Source: Pacificoceanicola onchidii
GTDB lineage: Bacteria; Pseudomonadota; Alphaproteobacteria; Rhodobacterales; Rhodobacteraceae
NCBI RefSeq assembly: GCF_004804335.1
Contig: NZ_SRXY01000001.1
Coordinates: 806,001 to 870,000 of the forward strand
Length of the DNA stretch: 64,000 bases
Direction of reading: 5' to 3'
Shown: positions 43,367-52,817 of the stretch, piece after piece
Numbering within the stretch: position 1 is the stretch's first letter
Layout: every line of letters begins with the position of its first letter
Notes under the pieces: generated by a model
What the model was told of the DNA's origin: nothing
Databases searched by the model: none
The model's input: the letters and a program-made list of their open reading frames with translations, nothing else
Program-made: the position numbers and the translations under genes

Positions 43367-43704
43367 AAGGGTTCCTAAAGCGGATCGGGTGGCGAGAGAA
43401 CCCTGCCCGTTCCGGATCAGGAGCGCCGCGCCAGCGGTTCTTGGGAAAGTCGGAAAACGAGAGGGGAACGCGCGGTCGAAGCGCGGGCTACCCGCGCTTC
43501 CCACAGCGTTTCGAACAAGGATCCTCCCGTCGAGCGACCCTCTTTCCCGAAGCGCCGCGCGGCGCTGACCATCGGGGGAAAAACTGACATGAACCTGTCA
43601 ATCTCCGCGAAACGCCCGAAAAAGCGCCGGTTTGCCGTGGAAATCGACAGGATTTTGAAGTCCCGCCCCGACGGTAAGGAGGCGGGACATGGTCTAACAG
43701 GAGA
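43367..43704. other. 338 bp intergenic region between comE and atuA
   Basis: Both flanking genes run on the minus strand. It holds the presumed comE terminator (43660-43688) and an inverted repeat TGACA-TGAACC-TGTCA near 43587-43602 that could be an operator for the atuA operon. No convincing small gene or RNA seen. Confidence 0.5.
43660..43688 (-). terminator. Terminator-like hairpin after comE
   Basis: GTCCCGCC pairs with GGCGGGAC around 13 bases, 17 bp beyond the comE stop; on the minus strand it is followed by TTCAAAATCC rather than a clean T-run. Confidence 0.6.
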
Positions 43705-44259
43705 TCAGCTGTTCACGACCTGCATGAACCGATCGCGAATGGTGACGGGATCGAGCGGAATGACCGGCATTGTCTCGTTCCCGCTGTCGCATTTGCAGAC
43801 GATGACCGTGGTCCCTTTGGTGCCAAGCGCCTCAGTGAGCGCGGCACCGGTGTCCGAGCCATCGATCTCGACAACCCGTTCGCAGCCCGCGGCGCGTGCC
43901 ATGCCCGCAAGCGAGGTGCGCCGCCCGGTGTACGTCGGCTGATCGCCGGTAGAGCCATAGCTGCCATTGTCGATGATCAGCAGGATCAGGTGCCCGTCGC
44001 CGTTGTTGCCAATGGTTGGCAGGGTGCCGAGGTTGGTCAACACGGAGCCGTCGCCGTCGATGGCAATCACAGGTTTCGATTGCGACAGCGCAAGGCCAAG
44101 GCCGATGGAAGAGGCCAGCCCCATGGTGCCAAGCATGTAGAAGTTCGAGGGCTGATCATCGATGGCATAGAGTTCCTGCGACGGGATGCCGATGTTGCAG
44201 ACCACCAGTTGGTCCCGCAGGATCGGGGCAATGTCTCGGAGGATATCGGCGCGGATCAT
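43705..44259 (-). CDS. comE: Sulfopyruvate decarboxylase beta-like subunit (ThDP-binding)
   Basis: 184 aa. Contains the ThDP-binding PP domain: IDGDGSVLTNLG near residue 68 and IIDNGSYGSTGDQPT. The separate alpha subunit gene lies upstream with an ATGA overlap (44256-44259), the split ComDE arrangement. In Roseobacters this pair decarboxylates sulfopyruvate to sulfoacetaldehyde in sulfolactate/sulfopropanediol breakdown; a phosphonopyruvate decarboxylase is the other option. No xsc or sulfolactate dehydrogenase gene in view. GGAGAG precedes the ATG. Confidence 0.82.
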   Translation of the reverse strand: MIRADILRDIAPILRDQLVVCNIGIPSQELYAIDDQPSNFYMLGTMGLASSIGLGLALSQSKPVIAIDGDGSVLTNLGTLPTIGNNGDGHLILLIIDNGSYGSTGDQPTYTGRRTSLAGMARAAGCERVVEIDGSDTGAALTEALGTKGTTVIVCKCDSGNETMPVIPLDPVTIRDRFMQVVNS

Positions 44260-44759
44260 GCGAGCTCTCCTTTCCAGAAGGTTGCATCGGTCAGGATCGC
44301 CACCGGTTTGGAGGCCATGAAGCAATACTTCAGAATGCCATCAAGCTCTTCCACGTCAGACCGGCGGTGGAAGTGATACGTGGGGATGTGCAGCTGCGCC
44401 AAGAGCGCCTTGGTGTGAACGGCCATTTCCACCTGGCAGGCGACGGGCTCGCCAATCTCGCCACGATAGCTGATCAGCATGGGCAAAGGCATGCGGTAGA
44501 ACTGGATCAGCGTGGCCAGCGTGTTGATCGTCACGCCCAGCGCCGTGTTTTGCATGATGATTGCGCTGCGCTGCCCGCCGAGGTGCGCCCCGGCACAGAG
44601 CCCCATGCCTTCGTCTTCCTTGTTGGCCGGGACATGGCGGATCTCGGGCCGGTTGTCGATCTCTTCGATGACCCCGGCCAGCTGTTTGCATGGGACGGTG
44701 GTCATGAAACGGATGTCGTTGGCGATCAGGTCGTCAACGATCCGGGTGTGAATGCTCAA
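44256..44759 (-). CDS. comD: Sulfopyruvate decarboxylase alpha-like subunit (PYR domain)
   Basis: 167 aa. PYR domain of a ThDP enzyme: catalytic Glu in HVPANKEDEGMGLCAGA near residue 49, then 'AIIMQNTALGVTINTLATL' and MLISYRGEIGEP typical of ComD. TTG start at 44757-44759 with AAGGGAG 8 bases upstream; the length then equals other ComD proteins. Forms the active site with the ComE-like subunit encoded next. Confidence 0.82.
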   Translation of the reverse strand: MSIHTRIVDDLIANDIRFMTTVPCKQLAGVIEEIDNRPEIRHVPANKEDEGMGLCAGAHLGGQRSAIIMQNTALGVTINTLATLIQFYRMPLPMLISYRGEIGEPVACQVEMAVHTKALLAQLHIPTYHFHRRSDVEELDGILKYCFMASKPVAILTDATFWKGELA

Positions 44760-44845
44760 ATTGCGCGCTCCCTTGTTGGTCTCGCCCAATGGGGCGATGG
44801 ACCAAGGCAGGCGCAAGATGTTTCAGGAAAGGCAAAGCCGGGGTT

Positions 44846-45457
44846 TCAGGAGCCGGAAAGCGCCGCATCATAAGCTGCCGACATGTCCACCGCCCGCGCC
44901 GCCACATCCGCCACGGAGCGGCCCGGTTTGAACAGGTTCGAACCGATTCCAAAGCCGGTGATTCCAATGTTCAGCCAGTCTGCGAAATTGTCTGGCCCGA
45001 CCCCGCCGACCGCATAGGTCTTCGCCTCGGCTGGCAACACCGCCTTGAGCGCGGCGATGCCATCGGTGCCGAGTTTGAACGCGGGGAAGAACTTCAGCCC
45101 ATCGGCACCGTTGCGCAGGGCGGTGAAGGCTTCGGTGGCGGTGAAGACACCCGGATAGGACAACATGCCCGCCTGTTTGGTGGCGACGATCACACGCGGG
45201 TTGCAGTCCGGCGAGACCACGAGATGCGCGCCCATCTGGGCCAGCCGCTGGACGTCTGCAGGGTCCAGAACGGTGCCTGCGCCAATCTCTGCCCGGCCTT
45301 CCGAGACGTCCAGCATGGACTTGATGCTGTCAAAAGGATCGGGGGAGTTGAGCGGCACTTCGATCTTGGTGATCCCGGCCTCGATCAGGGCTTCGGCCAT
45401 CGGGGCGGCCTCGGCTGGGGTAACTCCACGAAGGATGGCGATCAGTTCGCGGCTCAT
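44846..45457 (-). CDS. dgoA: 2-dehydro-3-deoxy-6-phosphogalactonate aldolase
   Basis: 203 aa class I KDPG/KDPGal aldolase: Glu in KIEVPLNSPD near residue 37, Schiff-base Lys in GLKFFPAF near residue 126, and phosphate site GGVGPDNF. The typical IAILRGVTPAEA start is present. With DgoK, whose stop overlaps its start (ATGA), it converts 2-keto-3-deoxygalactonate to pyruvate and glyceraldehyde 3-phosphate (galactose/galactonate DeLey-Doudoroff route). Confidence 0.93.
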   Translation of the reverse strand: MSRELIAILRGVTPAEAAPMAEALIEAGITKIEVPLNSPDPFDSIKSMLDVSEGRAEIGAGTVLDPADVQRLAQMGAHLVVSPDCNPRVIVATKQAGMLSYPGVFTATEAFTALRNGADGLKFFPAFKLGTDGIAALKAVLPAEAKTYAVGGVGPDNFADWLNIGITGFGIGSNLFKPGRSVADVAARAVDMSAAYDAALSGS

Positions 45458-46362
45458 GAGCTTGCTTTCAGTTGCGCATGGGCGGCTTTGAGCCCCTGCA
45501 AGGTTGCGCCCTCCGCGGGCACCCGGCGGCACCATGCGGATTGGCTTTTCAGTCCCAGTTCATAGGCTTGGGCAAGGGTGTCATCGCCGAGGATCACAAC
45601 CTCCTGCCCAATCCAGTAGGGTTTCGCGGCGGCCAGTTCGAGACCGATCAGGAGGCCGGACAAGCGCGCACGGGCGACATCGGGTGACTGATCGTGCAGC
45701 AGTTGCGCGGCGCGCAAGGAAAACAGATCCGCGCCGATCCCGGCGGGGCGGGACAGGGTGTCCGTGAGCGCCTCTTCGAACGCCGCCTCATCCCAGCCAT
45801 CCCCGATGGAAAAGCGCAGGACGGACTGCTTGCTCAGAAGGGAAAAGAGTTCGCCGGTCATATAGGTCCGGAAAGACACCACCTCTTCGGCGGAAATATG
45901 CGCCCATTTGCAATGGGTTCCGGGTAGGCACAGCACGCCGTCGAATTTCGGCTCGCCGGCCAGAAAGCCGCCGATCTGGGTTTCCTCGCCGCGCATGACG
46001 TCAGCCGGTTTGGCCTGACTGAGGCCCGGCAGGATGTAGACCTTGAGGCGCGTGTCCTGGGTCGGGGCACGGGTGGCGCGCTCCACGCCCGGCACCTTGC
46101 AGGGGACGGCTGCGTAGGGCGCTTCGGTCCATCCTTGCCGCGCGCCCGCCATGCCGCAGACCACAACCGGCGTTTCCTTATCCGGCAGGTCCTCACCGAT
46201 GCATTCCAGCAAAGCGGGCTCAAAGGCGTCCGGGCTCAGGCCGCCCATGCCCCGCGAAGAAGACCGATGACCGATCACCTGATCCGCCCCGTCCATAAGC
46301 CAGACGCGCAGATGCGTGGTTCCCCAATCCGCTGCGATCCATTTCACTGCGTTGTTTGGCAT
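45454..46362 (-). CDS. dgoK: 2-dehydro-3-deoxygalactonokinase
   Basis: 302 aa sugar kinase of the ASKHA fold; phosphate-1 motif IAADWGTTHLRVW at the N-terminus, and GTHCKW plus GGFLAGEP further on are hallmarks of DgoK. Phosphorylates 2-keto-3-deoxygalactonate. First gene of the operon with dgoA. No galactonate dehydratase is in the window, so it may lie elsewhere. Divergent from the GGDEF-EAL gene. Confidence 0.93.
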   Translation of the reverse strand: MPNNAVKWIAADWGTTHLRVWLMDGADQVIGHRSSSRGMGGLSPDAFEPALLECIGEDLPDKETPVVVCGMAGARQGWTEAPYAAVPCKVPGVERATRAPTQDTRLKVYILPGLSQAKPADVMRGEETQIGGFLAGEPKFDGVLCLPGTHCKWAHISAEEVVSFRTYMTGELFSLLSKQSVLRFSIGDGWDEAAFEEALTDTLSRPAGIGADLFSLRAAQLLHDQSPDVARARLSGLLIGLELAAAKPYWIGQEVVILGDDTLAQAYELGLKSQSAWCRRVPAEGATLQGLKAAHAQLKASS

Positions 46363-46529
46363 GGCTTTGACGACTCCCGCCCACTGTCATTCGCTAACAT
46401 TTGCGCTGCCCGTCATGCCACCCCGCAGCATCGGGGTCAATTCCATCGCGGCGCAAAGGCCCGGCGATCTTAGGGCCTCCTTCAGACTTTGTGGGTAAAC
46501 CGAGATGCAGACGCCGCACGAGACGTTCC

Positions 46530-49082
46530 ATGATTGATGACCGCGCCTTTTCGGCGTTCAGACAGTTTTTCGCGGAAGCCAAGACCGCAGCATGGCTCGC
46601 CAGCGAAGACGGCGATATCATCGTGGTCAACGCGGCTTTCGTTTGGCAGCATCAGCTGGACGTGCCCGCCATGACCCGGCTCGCCTCGCCTCAGATCCTG
46701 TCAGCCGACGTCCGCACTCGTCTGCAGCGCATCGCCGCAAGCCACGATCCCCAGACAGCAAGCCGCCCGGCACCCATGCTTCATATCGGGTCAGAGCAAG
46801 TCCGGTACGCTGTGCGCCGTCTGCAAAGCGAGGATTCCGCGCCTGTGTTTCTGGGCCAGGAACAGGCTCGCGCCGTGGCCACAAGAGACGCGGACGCGTA
46901 CATGATCCGCGACGGACGCGCCTATCAACGACTGAAGCAACTTGTTGACAATGCTCCGAGTGCCTTGTTCGAATTCCGGCAAGCGCCAGGTCGACGCTAC
47001 TCACTGCCCTATTTCAGCGAGAAACTGCCACTGCTGCTCGGCGTCGAGGCAACCGCGCTCCGCAAGGACGGCGCATCCCTCCTTCAGACCGTCATTGCGG
47101 AAGATGCAATCCCTGTCCTCAAGGCCATGGCGCAGTCAAAACGCGATTTGTCGGACTTTCACCGGCAGATACGGATCCAGCACCCTCAGCACGGCACGCG
47201 CTGGCTGATGTGCTCTGCCACACCCGCGCCGGAGCAGGATGGCGCGATCACCTGGTTTGCCAACGTGATCGACGTCACGGAACGGGTTCTGGCCCGGCGG
47301 GCCGCCGTTGAGGCCAGCCAGGCTCTGGAACAGGCTCATCGCAAGCTGACCACAATCGCAGACAATGCGCCCGCCGGGATTTTCGAACTGTACCGCGACG
47401 CGACGCGCCGCGGGGTGTTACGGTACTGCAGCGGGCACTTGCTCGACCTTCTGGGGCTCGAAGCCGACGAAGCCGATCGTTTTTGGCACCGTGTCCGCGA
47501 CTGTATGCGCCCCGCGGATTTCGCAGCGCTCAACGCATCGATGGAGGCCTCGCTCACCGAAGGCGGGCATTGGAGTCACCGCTTTCGTTTCAAACATCCC
47601 GAACGCGGGGTCCTGTGGCTTTCCGGTTCGGCAACGTCGCAGGTTCTGGAAGATGGCGCAGCAGTCTGGATTGGAACGGTGCACGATGTCACACCAGACA
47701 TGCGCAGGGAGCAGGACCTGCGCCGCGCCAACAAACGCGCGGAGGCGATGCGATCAAGAAGCGAATGGCAGGCTTTCCATGACGCGCTCACACGGCTCGC
47801 AAACCGGCGTTATTTCGACAAAACTCTGGATGACCGTGTCCGGGAGGCACGGCGTGCCGCCGCGCCTCTGCCTTGCACGTTGATCCGTATCGACTGCGAT
47901 CGGTTCAAACACATAAACGATACGCTTGGGCACGATGTGGGCGACGAAGTGCTCCGGCAAATCGCGCGTACCATCCGTAAAACCCTGCGAGAAGAGGACC
48001 TTGCGGCTCGGATTGGCGGGGATGAGTTTGCAGTTCTGCTTGCCAGCGACGCAAACGAGCGCAGCGCGCAAGCGCGCGTGGGTGAGATCCAGGCCCTTCT
48101 GGCGGAACCGTTTGAACAAGCCGGCCACCGGTGCCAGATCGAAGCCAGTTTCGGCATCGCGCATGTCGAAAACCTCGCCGATGTGGGCCCGGATGTTCTC
48201 TACTTTGCTGATGCCGCTTTGTTTCGCGCCAAGGAGCTGGGGCGCAACAGAACCGAGTTGTTCACGCCGTCCTTGCAATCCGAGATCCTTGCGGATCGGC
48301 AAACCGCCACGGACCTGCAACTTGCGCTCACCCGCGATGAGTTTGTCCCGTTTTTCCAACCTCAGGTCTGCGCGCGAACCGGGGCGCTTTGTGGGGTTGA
48401 AACCCTGCTGCGCTGGCAGCATCCGGAGCACGGAATCCTGGGGCCGGACCGATTCCTGAAAGTGGCGGAGCAGATGCGAATCGTGCCAGAGCTTGACAGC
48501 ATCATGCTCGAAAAAGCCTGCGGCTTGCTCTCGAAGTGGCGAGGGCAGAACATCAATGTACCGAAAATCGGATTCAACGTGAGTTCTGGGCGCATGCGCG
48601 ATCCGACGATCCTCGCGGGGGCCGAGCGCATTTTGCAAGGCGGGACGCGCGTGGCGTTTGAGCTACTGGAGTCGATCCTGATCGAAGAGGAGGGCGATCT
48701 GTTCCGCTTCCATCTGGATCAATTGCGCGAACGGGGAATCGAGATCGAAATTGATGACTTCGGCTCCGGCCATGCCTCCATCGTTGCGTTGATGGAGATC
48801 CACCCGCACGCCTTGAAAATCGACCGAAGAGTGATCCGTCCGGTGACGGAAGGAGCCCGGTATCGACGGCTCGTTCAGGCCATCGTTGAAATCGCGGAGT
48901 GTTTTGGCTTGAGCGTCACCGCAGAAGGTGTCGAAACCGAGGATCACGTGGCGGCCTTGCGGAAAATTGGCTGCACTGTTTTGCAGGGCTACCACTTTTC
49001 CAAGCCCTTGAGCCCGGACGATCTGGTGGCCTTTGTCCGCGCGCGGGGCGAAACCGGGGAGGCCAAAATCCAGCCCGGATAA
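46530..49082 (+). CDS. PAS-GGDEF-EAL cyclic di-GMP enzyme
   Basis: 850 aa, soluble. Residues about 1-410 hold PAS-type sensor segments (two clear ones, starting LVDNAPSALFEFR and IADNAPAGIFELY). GGDEF domain about 410-570 with intact RIGGDEFAVLL. EAL domain about 590-845 with GVETLLRW (ETL for EAL, allowed), FNVSSG, IEIDDFGSG, LKIDRR and TAEGVETEDH, so both synthesis and breakdown of c-di-GMP look possible. ATG 46530 chosen because it begins a normal PAS N-terminus; the ribosome site is weak and the frame is open upstream. Confidence 0.9.
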   Translation: MIDDRAFSAFRQFFAEAKTAAWLASEDGDIIVVNAAFVWQHQLDVPAMTRLASPQILSADVRTRLQRIAASHDPQTASRPAPMLHIGSEQVRYAVRRLQSEDSAPVFLGQEQARAVATRDADAYMIRDGRAYQRLKQLVDNAPSALFEFRQAPGRRYSLPYFSEKLPLLLGVEATALRKDGASLLQTVIAEDAIPVLKAMAQSKRDLSDFHRQIRIQHPQHGTRWLMCSATPAPEQDGAITWFANVIDVTERVLARRAAVEASQALEQAHRKLTTIADNAPAGIFELYRDATRRGVLRYCSGHLLDLLGLEADEADRFWHRVRDCMRPADFAALNASMEASLTEGGHWSHRFRFKHPERGVLWLSGSATSQVLEDGAAVWIGTVHDVTPDMRREQDLRRANKRAEAMRSRSEWQAFHDALTRLANRRYFDKTLDDRVREARRAAAPLPCTLIRIDCDRFKHINDTLGHDVGDEVLRQIARTIRKTLREEDLAARIGGDEFAVLLASDANERSAQARVGEIQALLAEPFEQAGHRCQIEASFGIAHVENLADVGPDVLYFADAALFRAKELGRNRTELFTPSLQSEILADRQTATDLQLALTRDEFVPFFQPQVCARTGALCGVETLLRWQHPEHGILGPDRFLKVAEQMRIVPELDSIMLEKACGLLSKWRGQNINVPKIGFNVSSGRMRDPTILAGAERILQGGTRVAFELLESILIEEEGDLFRFHLDQLRERGIEIEIDDFGSGHASIVALMEIHPHALKIDRRVIRPVTEGARYRRLVQAIVEIAECFGLSVTAEGVETEDHVAALRKIGCTVLQGYHFSKPLSPDDLVAFVRARGETGEAKIQPG

Positions 49083-49085
49083 GGG

Positions 49086-52000
49086 TCAGTAATCCCTTTC
49101 GAAAAACAAGCCGATCCCGGTGGAGCCGTCCGAGCCGACCCGCCCACGCACGGTCGTCGAGTTGGTCAAATCGAGGTTCAGGTTGATGGACGTCTCTCCC
49201 TGACTGTCGATTTCCACGTTCGTATAAGCATTGTCGCTGATGTATTTGCCTGCCCGGACCGTCGCGCCGCCGTTTTCGTCGCTGGTAACGTCCAGATCGT
49301 CAAAGCCTGTCGAGCGCCGCAGGTTCTCGATGATCCCGACACCGCCTTTCCCGGCCAGCGTCGCCACGGCCGAAGCCAGTTGCACCGCCTGCAGGGCCGA
49401 GATTGACCGGATGTCCTTGCCGAAAAGCAACCGCGCGAGCACCTCGTCTTCGGGCAAGGCAGGATCAGAGGTGAACGTGATCTGTGGCGCATCCGCAGGC
49501 CCTTCGACGGTGATGAACACGGTTGTGTCCTCCGCCGATGTCTGCGCCACAAGCCGCAGGTTCGGGATCAGGTCACCCTGCAACCGGATGTCCCCCTCTT
49601 CCAACGTCAAACGCTTGCCAAGGATATCAAGCCGCCCGCGGATCAGGTCGAAACGCCCCTCTGGAATGACGTCGGCAGACGTACCGGTCAGGCGCAGGGA
49701 GCCGCCCAGTTCCGCGTCCAATCCACGCCCGCGCACAAAAATCTTATTGAGCGCGTTGATCTGCAAGTCCAGCGAAAGCGCCCCGCTGCCTCCTGTGCGC
49801 CCGGCCCCGGTCACGTCGAGCAACCCGGCGTAGCTGCGGGTTTGCCGCACGGCGGAGGGCTCGCCGATATGCGTGATCGCGGGAATGTCGCCAAATGAGC
49901 TTATCCCGGTTGACGGCACGCGCAGCTCCGTTTGGTCAAGGTTCAGGTTGCCCGTCAGCGCGAGATTGGACGGCGCGGTCCCGCTCAGGCGCAACTGACC
50001 GCTCGCGCGCGCCTCGTAGAGTTCCGGATCGGTGATCTTCAGATCGTCGAGGGCCACCACCGCCTCTGTCACAAAGGGCGCCGCCATGCGCACGCGCCCC
50101 TGCACCCCCACCTTCCCGCCGGAATCAAGCCGACCGCGCGTTTCAAAGGACGCTGTGCCACCGCCCAGACGCACCGTAGCGCTGATCTTCTTGAGCGCGT
50201 TGCGCAGGCTGGGAACGGCCAGACGCGCGGCCGTGGTGGTGATCTCGCCGCTGAGGGAAGACAAGGCCAGCGGACCGTTCAGACCGAGGTTGAAATCAGC
50301 CATGCCTTGCAAGGCATTGGGGCTGATCCGCGCATTGAGCAGGGCAAGGGGCAAAGCTCCGTTGATCGCCAGATTGGCGGAGCCAGCGTCCGGCGCCACG
50401 CGGCCTGTCACCGCAGCACGAAGGGTGCCCGCGCCCGTGGCGTTGATATCCAGCACCCAATCGCCACCGGATTGTCGCGCCGTGCCGCTGGCCGTGGCAG
50501 GGCCCGCGAGCTCCGGTGCAAGCCAGGCAAGCGATCCGATACGTGCATCGAACCGCGCGCTCGGCGAGCCTCCGTTTGGCAGGGCGACATCAGCTTTCAC
50601 TTGTGTGGCGCGCGGGCCGTTGGCGTCCAGAGTGACCGTCAGATCGCCGTTCTGAAGCACGGCACGCCCCGACGCAGCAGCAGCCCCGGCGAGGGCTGGC
50701 ACATAGCGCCCCAGATTGGCCAGCCGGGCGTTGAAATCGAGCGTGCCGTCTGCTCCTTTGAGCGTGCCCGTCCCACTTAAGCTGCCCCCGCTGGCATCAA
50801 GAGAAGCACGGCGCAGAGTGATGGCCCCGTCTTGCCGTTTGGCGGACAGGTCCAGTGTGCTTGGCCCGGTCAGCAGAGCATTCACGTCCGGGATGCCGAC
50901 CCCAAGAGACTGCGCATCAGCCTTGAGATCAAAGTCGAACTGACTTCCATCCAGCAGAGCGAAGCCATTCAAACGCGCGTCCAAGGCACCGCCCAAGCTG
51001 CGTCCGGCAAGATGGGAGAACGGGGAGAGACTGGCAAGTTGCGCATCAAGCGTGCCCGTGAAGCGTTGCGACGTGCCCTCTGAGGTCAACACGCCCTGCC
51101 CCTGAAGCCCGACGCCATTGCCTTGCACCGTTGCGCTGCGCACGGTCAGACCGTTGGTATCGCGCAGAACTGACAAAGCGATGCGGCTCTGGCCGCGCAG
51201 GACGTCGTCCAGACCCTTGATCGAGACGGATAGAGCCTCCCCGGTGGCGACGAGATCCAAATCAAACCCGCCGCTGAGAGGAAAGACTTGCCCGGACACT
51301 GCCATATCGGCTTGCCCTGCGAGGTCCTGACCGACCAATGTCGACAGCCGGGAGAGGTTTGCGACGTCAGCGTCCAATGTGCCTTTGAGTACAGGCTCAC
51401 CCGCTGCCGCATCAAATGTGCCCGCCCCGGTCAGCGACATCCCTTCGGCGCTTAGTTCAAGATCGCCAAAGCGGATGGGCGCGCCGCTTTGCCAAGCGAT
51501 GTCCGCTCCAAATTTCGCCGCATCGCCCAGCGCTTCGCGCAGGCCGGGATTGGCAGGGTCAATACCTTTTGCGCTTGCATCTATACGCGCCGTAACGCGT
51601 GGGGTGTTGCCCGGCACGATCACGCCGCCGCCAGTGAGTTGAAGCGCGCCAAGGGCAAGATCATCGCGGCGCAGTCCAAGCAAATCGCCAGACAGGCGCC
51701 ATTGCTGCCCGGCCTCGGCATCGAAACCGGCGGTGATCTGCGCGCTGTCCACGCGGGTCTGCGGCCCGGGGATCGGCAAAAGGACGGGCGCGCCGCCGGG
51801 GTCGCGAAGAACTCCGTCAAGCTGGAAGCGCTTTGGCAAACCGTCTGCACCCAAGGCGAATGAGCCGTTCAAGCGCAGGGCAGCAGCACTGGCCGTGAGA
51901 TCGTCCAGCACAACGCGGCCTTCGGGGTAAAGGCTGACGCGGGCGTTCAGCGCAACATTCGGGCCAAAGAAGTCCTGATATTGCGGCACAAAAAGCGGGG

Positions 52001-52817
52001 CGAGATCACCGGAGAGATCAACCTGCAGGATCCGGGGCGCGCTGTCATCGCCACCCGCGACGGTTTCGACCTGCCCCGACAGCCTGTCCTGACCATTGCT
52101 CCGCAGGTGCACCTCGGCGGTAAAGTCGTCGATGGGCGCATTGCCGGAGGCAGTCAGCTCCAGCGCGGGCGCACCCGGCAGACCGAGTTGCGTTGCCACG
52201 ATGCCGCCGGGCCCTTCGCTCACGGTGACGTCGACAACAAGCACCTCGGAGGCGTTGCCATAGCTGACCGCGAGATCGAAAGCGCCTTGCGGACCATCCA
52301 GACGGGAAATGTCGAGTTTGGCCGCGCCTTCGCCACCTTCGAGACGGAGGCTGCCGTTGATGGACGCGATCAGGGCAACCCCAGCGACGGGGGCACCAAT
52401 CTCCACGCGAGCGGCTTCGATCTTGCCAATGTCAACGCTGACCGGCAGCTCTGGTAAGGCAAACGGCGTGGCTTCCGGGCTGGTCTGGCTCTCGCTGGCA
52501 GGCAGGCGGGTAAGTCGGATTGAGGCGGCGGTCAGCTCATTGATCTCGATCCGCCCACCGAAGATGGCGGCGCGATTCCAGTCCAGAACCGCATCTGTCA
52601 GTTCAAGCCAGACCCCGTCATCGTCTGAAATCAGCAATCGATCCATGGTGGCGCGGGAGCTGAGAGCACCGCGGAAGCCTTCGACCGTCACCTGCCGGCC
52701 CGCCCCGGAGAGTGTCTCTTCGAGGAAACGGGTCAGGCGGTCCTTGTCTTCCTGCGCGTGCCCCATGGAGGCCACCATCTGGAACAGGATCACGATCGGA
52801 ACCAGAAACCAGCGCAT
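49086..52817 (-). CDS. tamB: TamB, translocation and assembly module subunit
   Basis: 1243 aa with one N-terminal hydrophobic signal-anchor (ends GHAQE) and a long beta-rich body of repeated strands, ending in the DUF490 domain (from about 900: VALDDLKITDPELYEARASGQLRLSG, then the GLDAELGGSLRLTG and LFGKDIRSISALQAVQLA segments). TamB spans the periplasm as a hydrophobic groove and works with TamA in outer membrane protein assembly and lipid transport. Start overlaps the tamA stop (TGATG), so the pair is coupled. Confidence 0.93.
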   Translation of the reverse strand: MRWFLVPIVILFQMVASMGHAQEDKDRLTRFLEETLSGAGRQVTVEGFRGALSSRATMDRLLISDDDGVWLELTDAVLDWNRAAIFGGRIEINELTAASIRLTRLPASESQTSPEATPFALPELPVSVDIGKIEAARVEIGAPVAGVALIASINGSLRLEGGEGAAKLDISRLDGPQGAFDLAVSYGNASEVLVVDVTVSEGPGGIVATQLGLPGAPALELTASGNAPIDDFTAEVHLRSNGQDRLSGQVETVAGGDDSAPRILQVDLSGDLAPLFVPQYQDFFGPNVALNARVSLYPEGRVVLDDLTASAAALRLNGSFALGADGLPKRFQLDGVLRDPGGAPVLLPIPGPQTRVDSAQITAGFDAEAGQQWRLSGDLLGLRRDDLALGALQLTGGGVIVPGNTPRVTARIDASAKGIDPANPGLREALGDAAKFGADIAWQSGAPIRFGDLELSAEGMSLTGAGTFDAAAGEPVLKGTLDADVANLSRLSTLVGQDLAGQADMAVSGQVFPLSGGFDLDLVATGEALSVSIKGLDDVLRGQSRIALSVLRDTNGLTVRSATVQGNGVGLQGQGVLTSEGTSQRFTGTLDAQLASLSPFSHLAGRSLGGALDARLNGFALLDGSQFDFDLKADAQSLGVGIPDVNALLTGPSTLDLSAKRQDGAITLRRASLDASGGSLSGTGTLKGADGTLDFNARLANLGRYVPALAGAAAASGRAVLQNGDLTVTLDANGPRATQVKADVALPNGGSPSARFDARIGSLAWLAPELAGPATASGTARQSGGDWVLDINATGAGTLRAAVTGRVAPDAGSANLAINGALPLALLNARISPNALQGMADFNLGLNGPLALSSLSGEITTTAARLAVPSLRNALKKISATVRLGGGTASFETRGRLDSGGKVGVQGRVRMAAPFVTEAVVALDDLKITDPELYEARASGQLRLSGTAPSNLALTGNLNLDQTELRVPSTGISSFGDIPAITHIGEPSAVRQTRSYAGLLDVTGAGRTGGSGALSLDLQINALNKIFVRGRGLDAELGGSLRLTGTSADVIPEGRFDLIRGRLDILGKRLTLEEGDIRLQGDLIPNLRLVAQTSAEDTTVFITVEGPADAPQITFTSDPALPEDEVLARLLFGKDIRSISALQAVQLASAVATLAGKGGVGIIENLRRSTGFDDLDVTSDENGGATVRAGKYISDNAYTNVEIDSQGETSINLNLDLTNSTTVRGRVGSDGSTGIGLFFERDY

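Noticed and set aside
43589-43704. Small plus-strand gene starting at 43590
   Set aside because: The frame runs on antisense into comE, has no ribosome site and no recognisable protein character.
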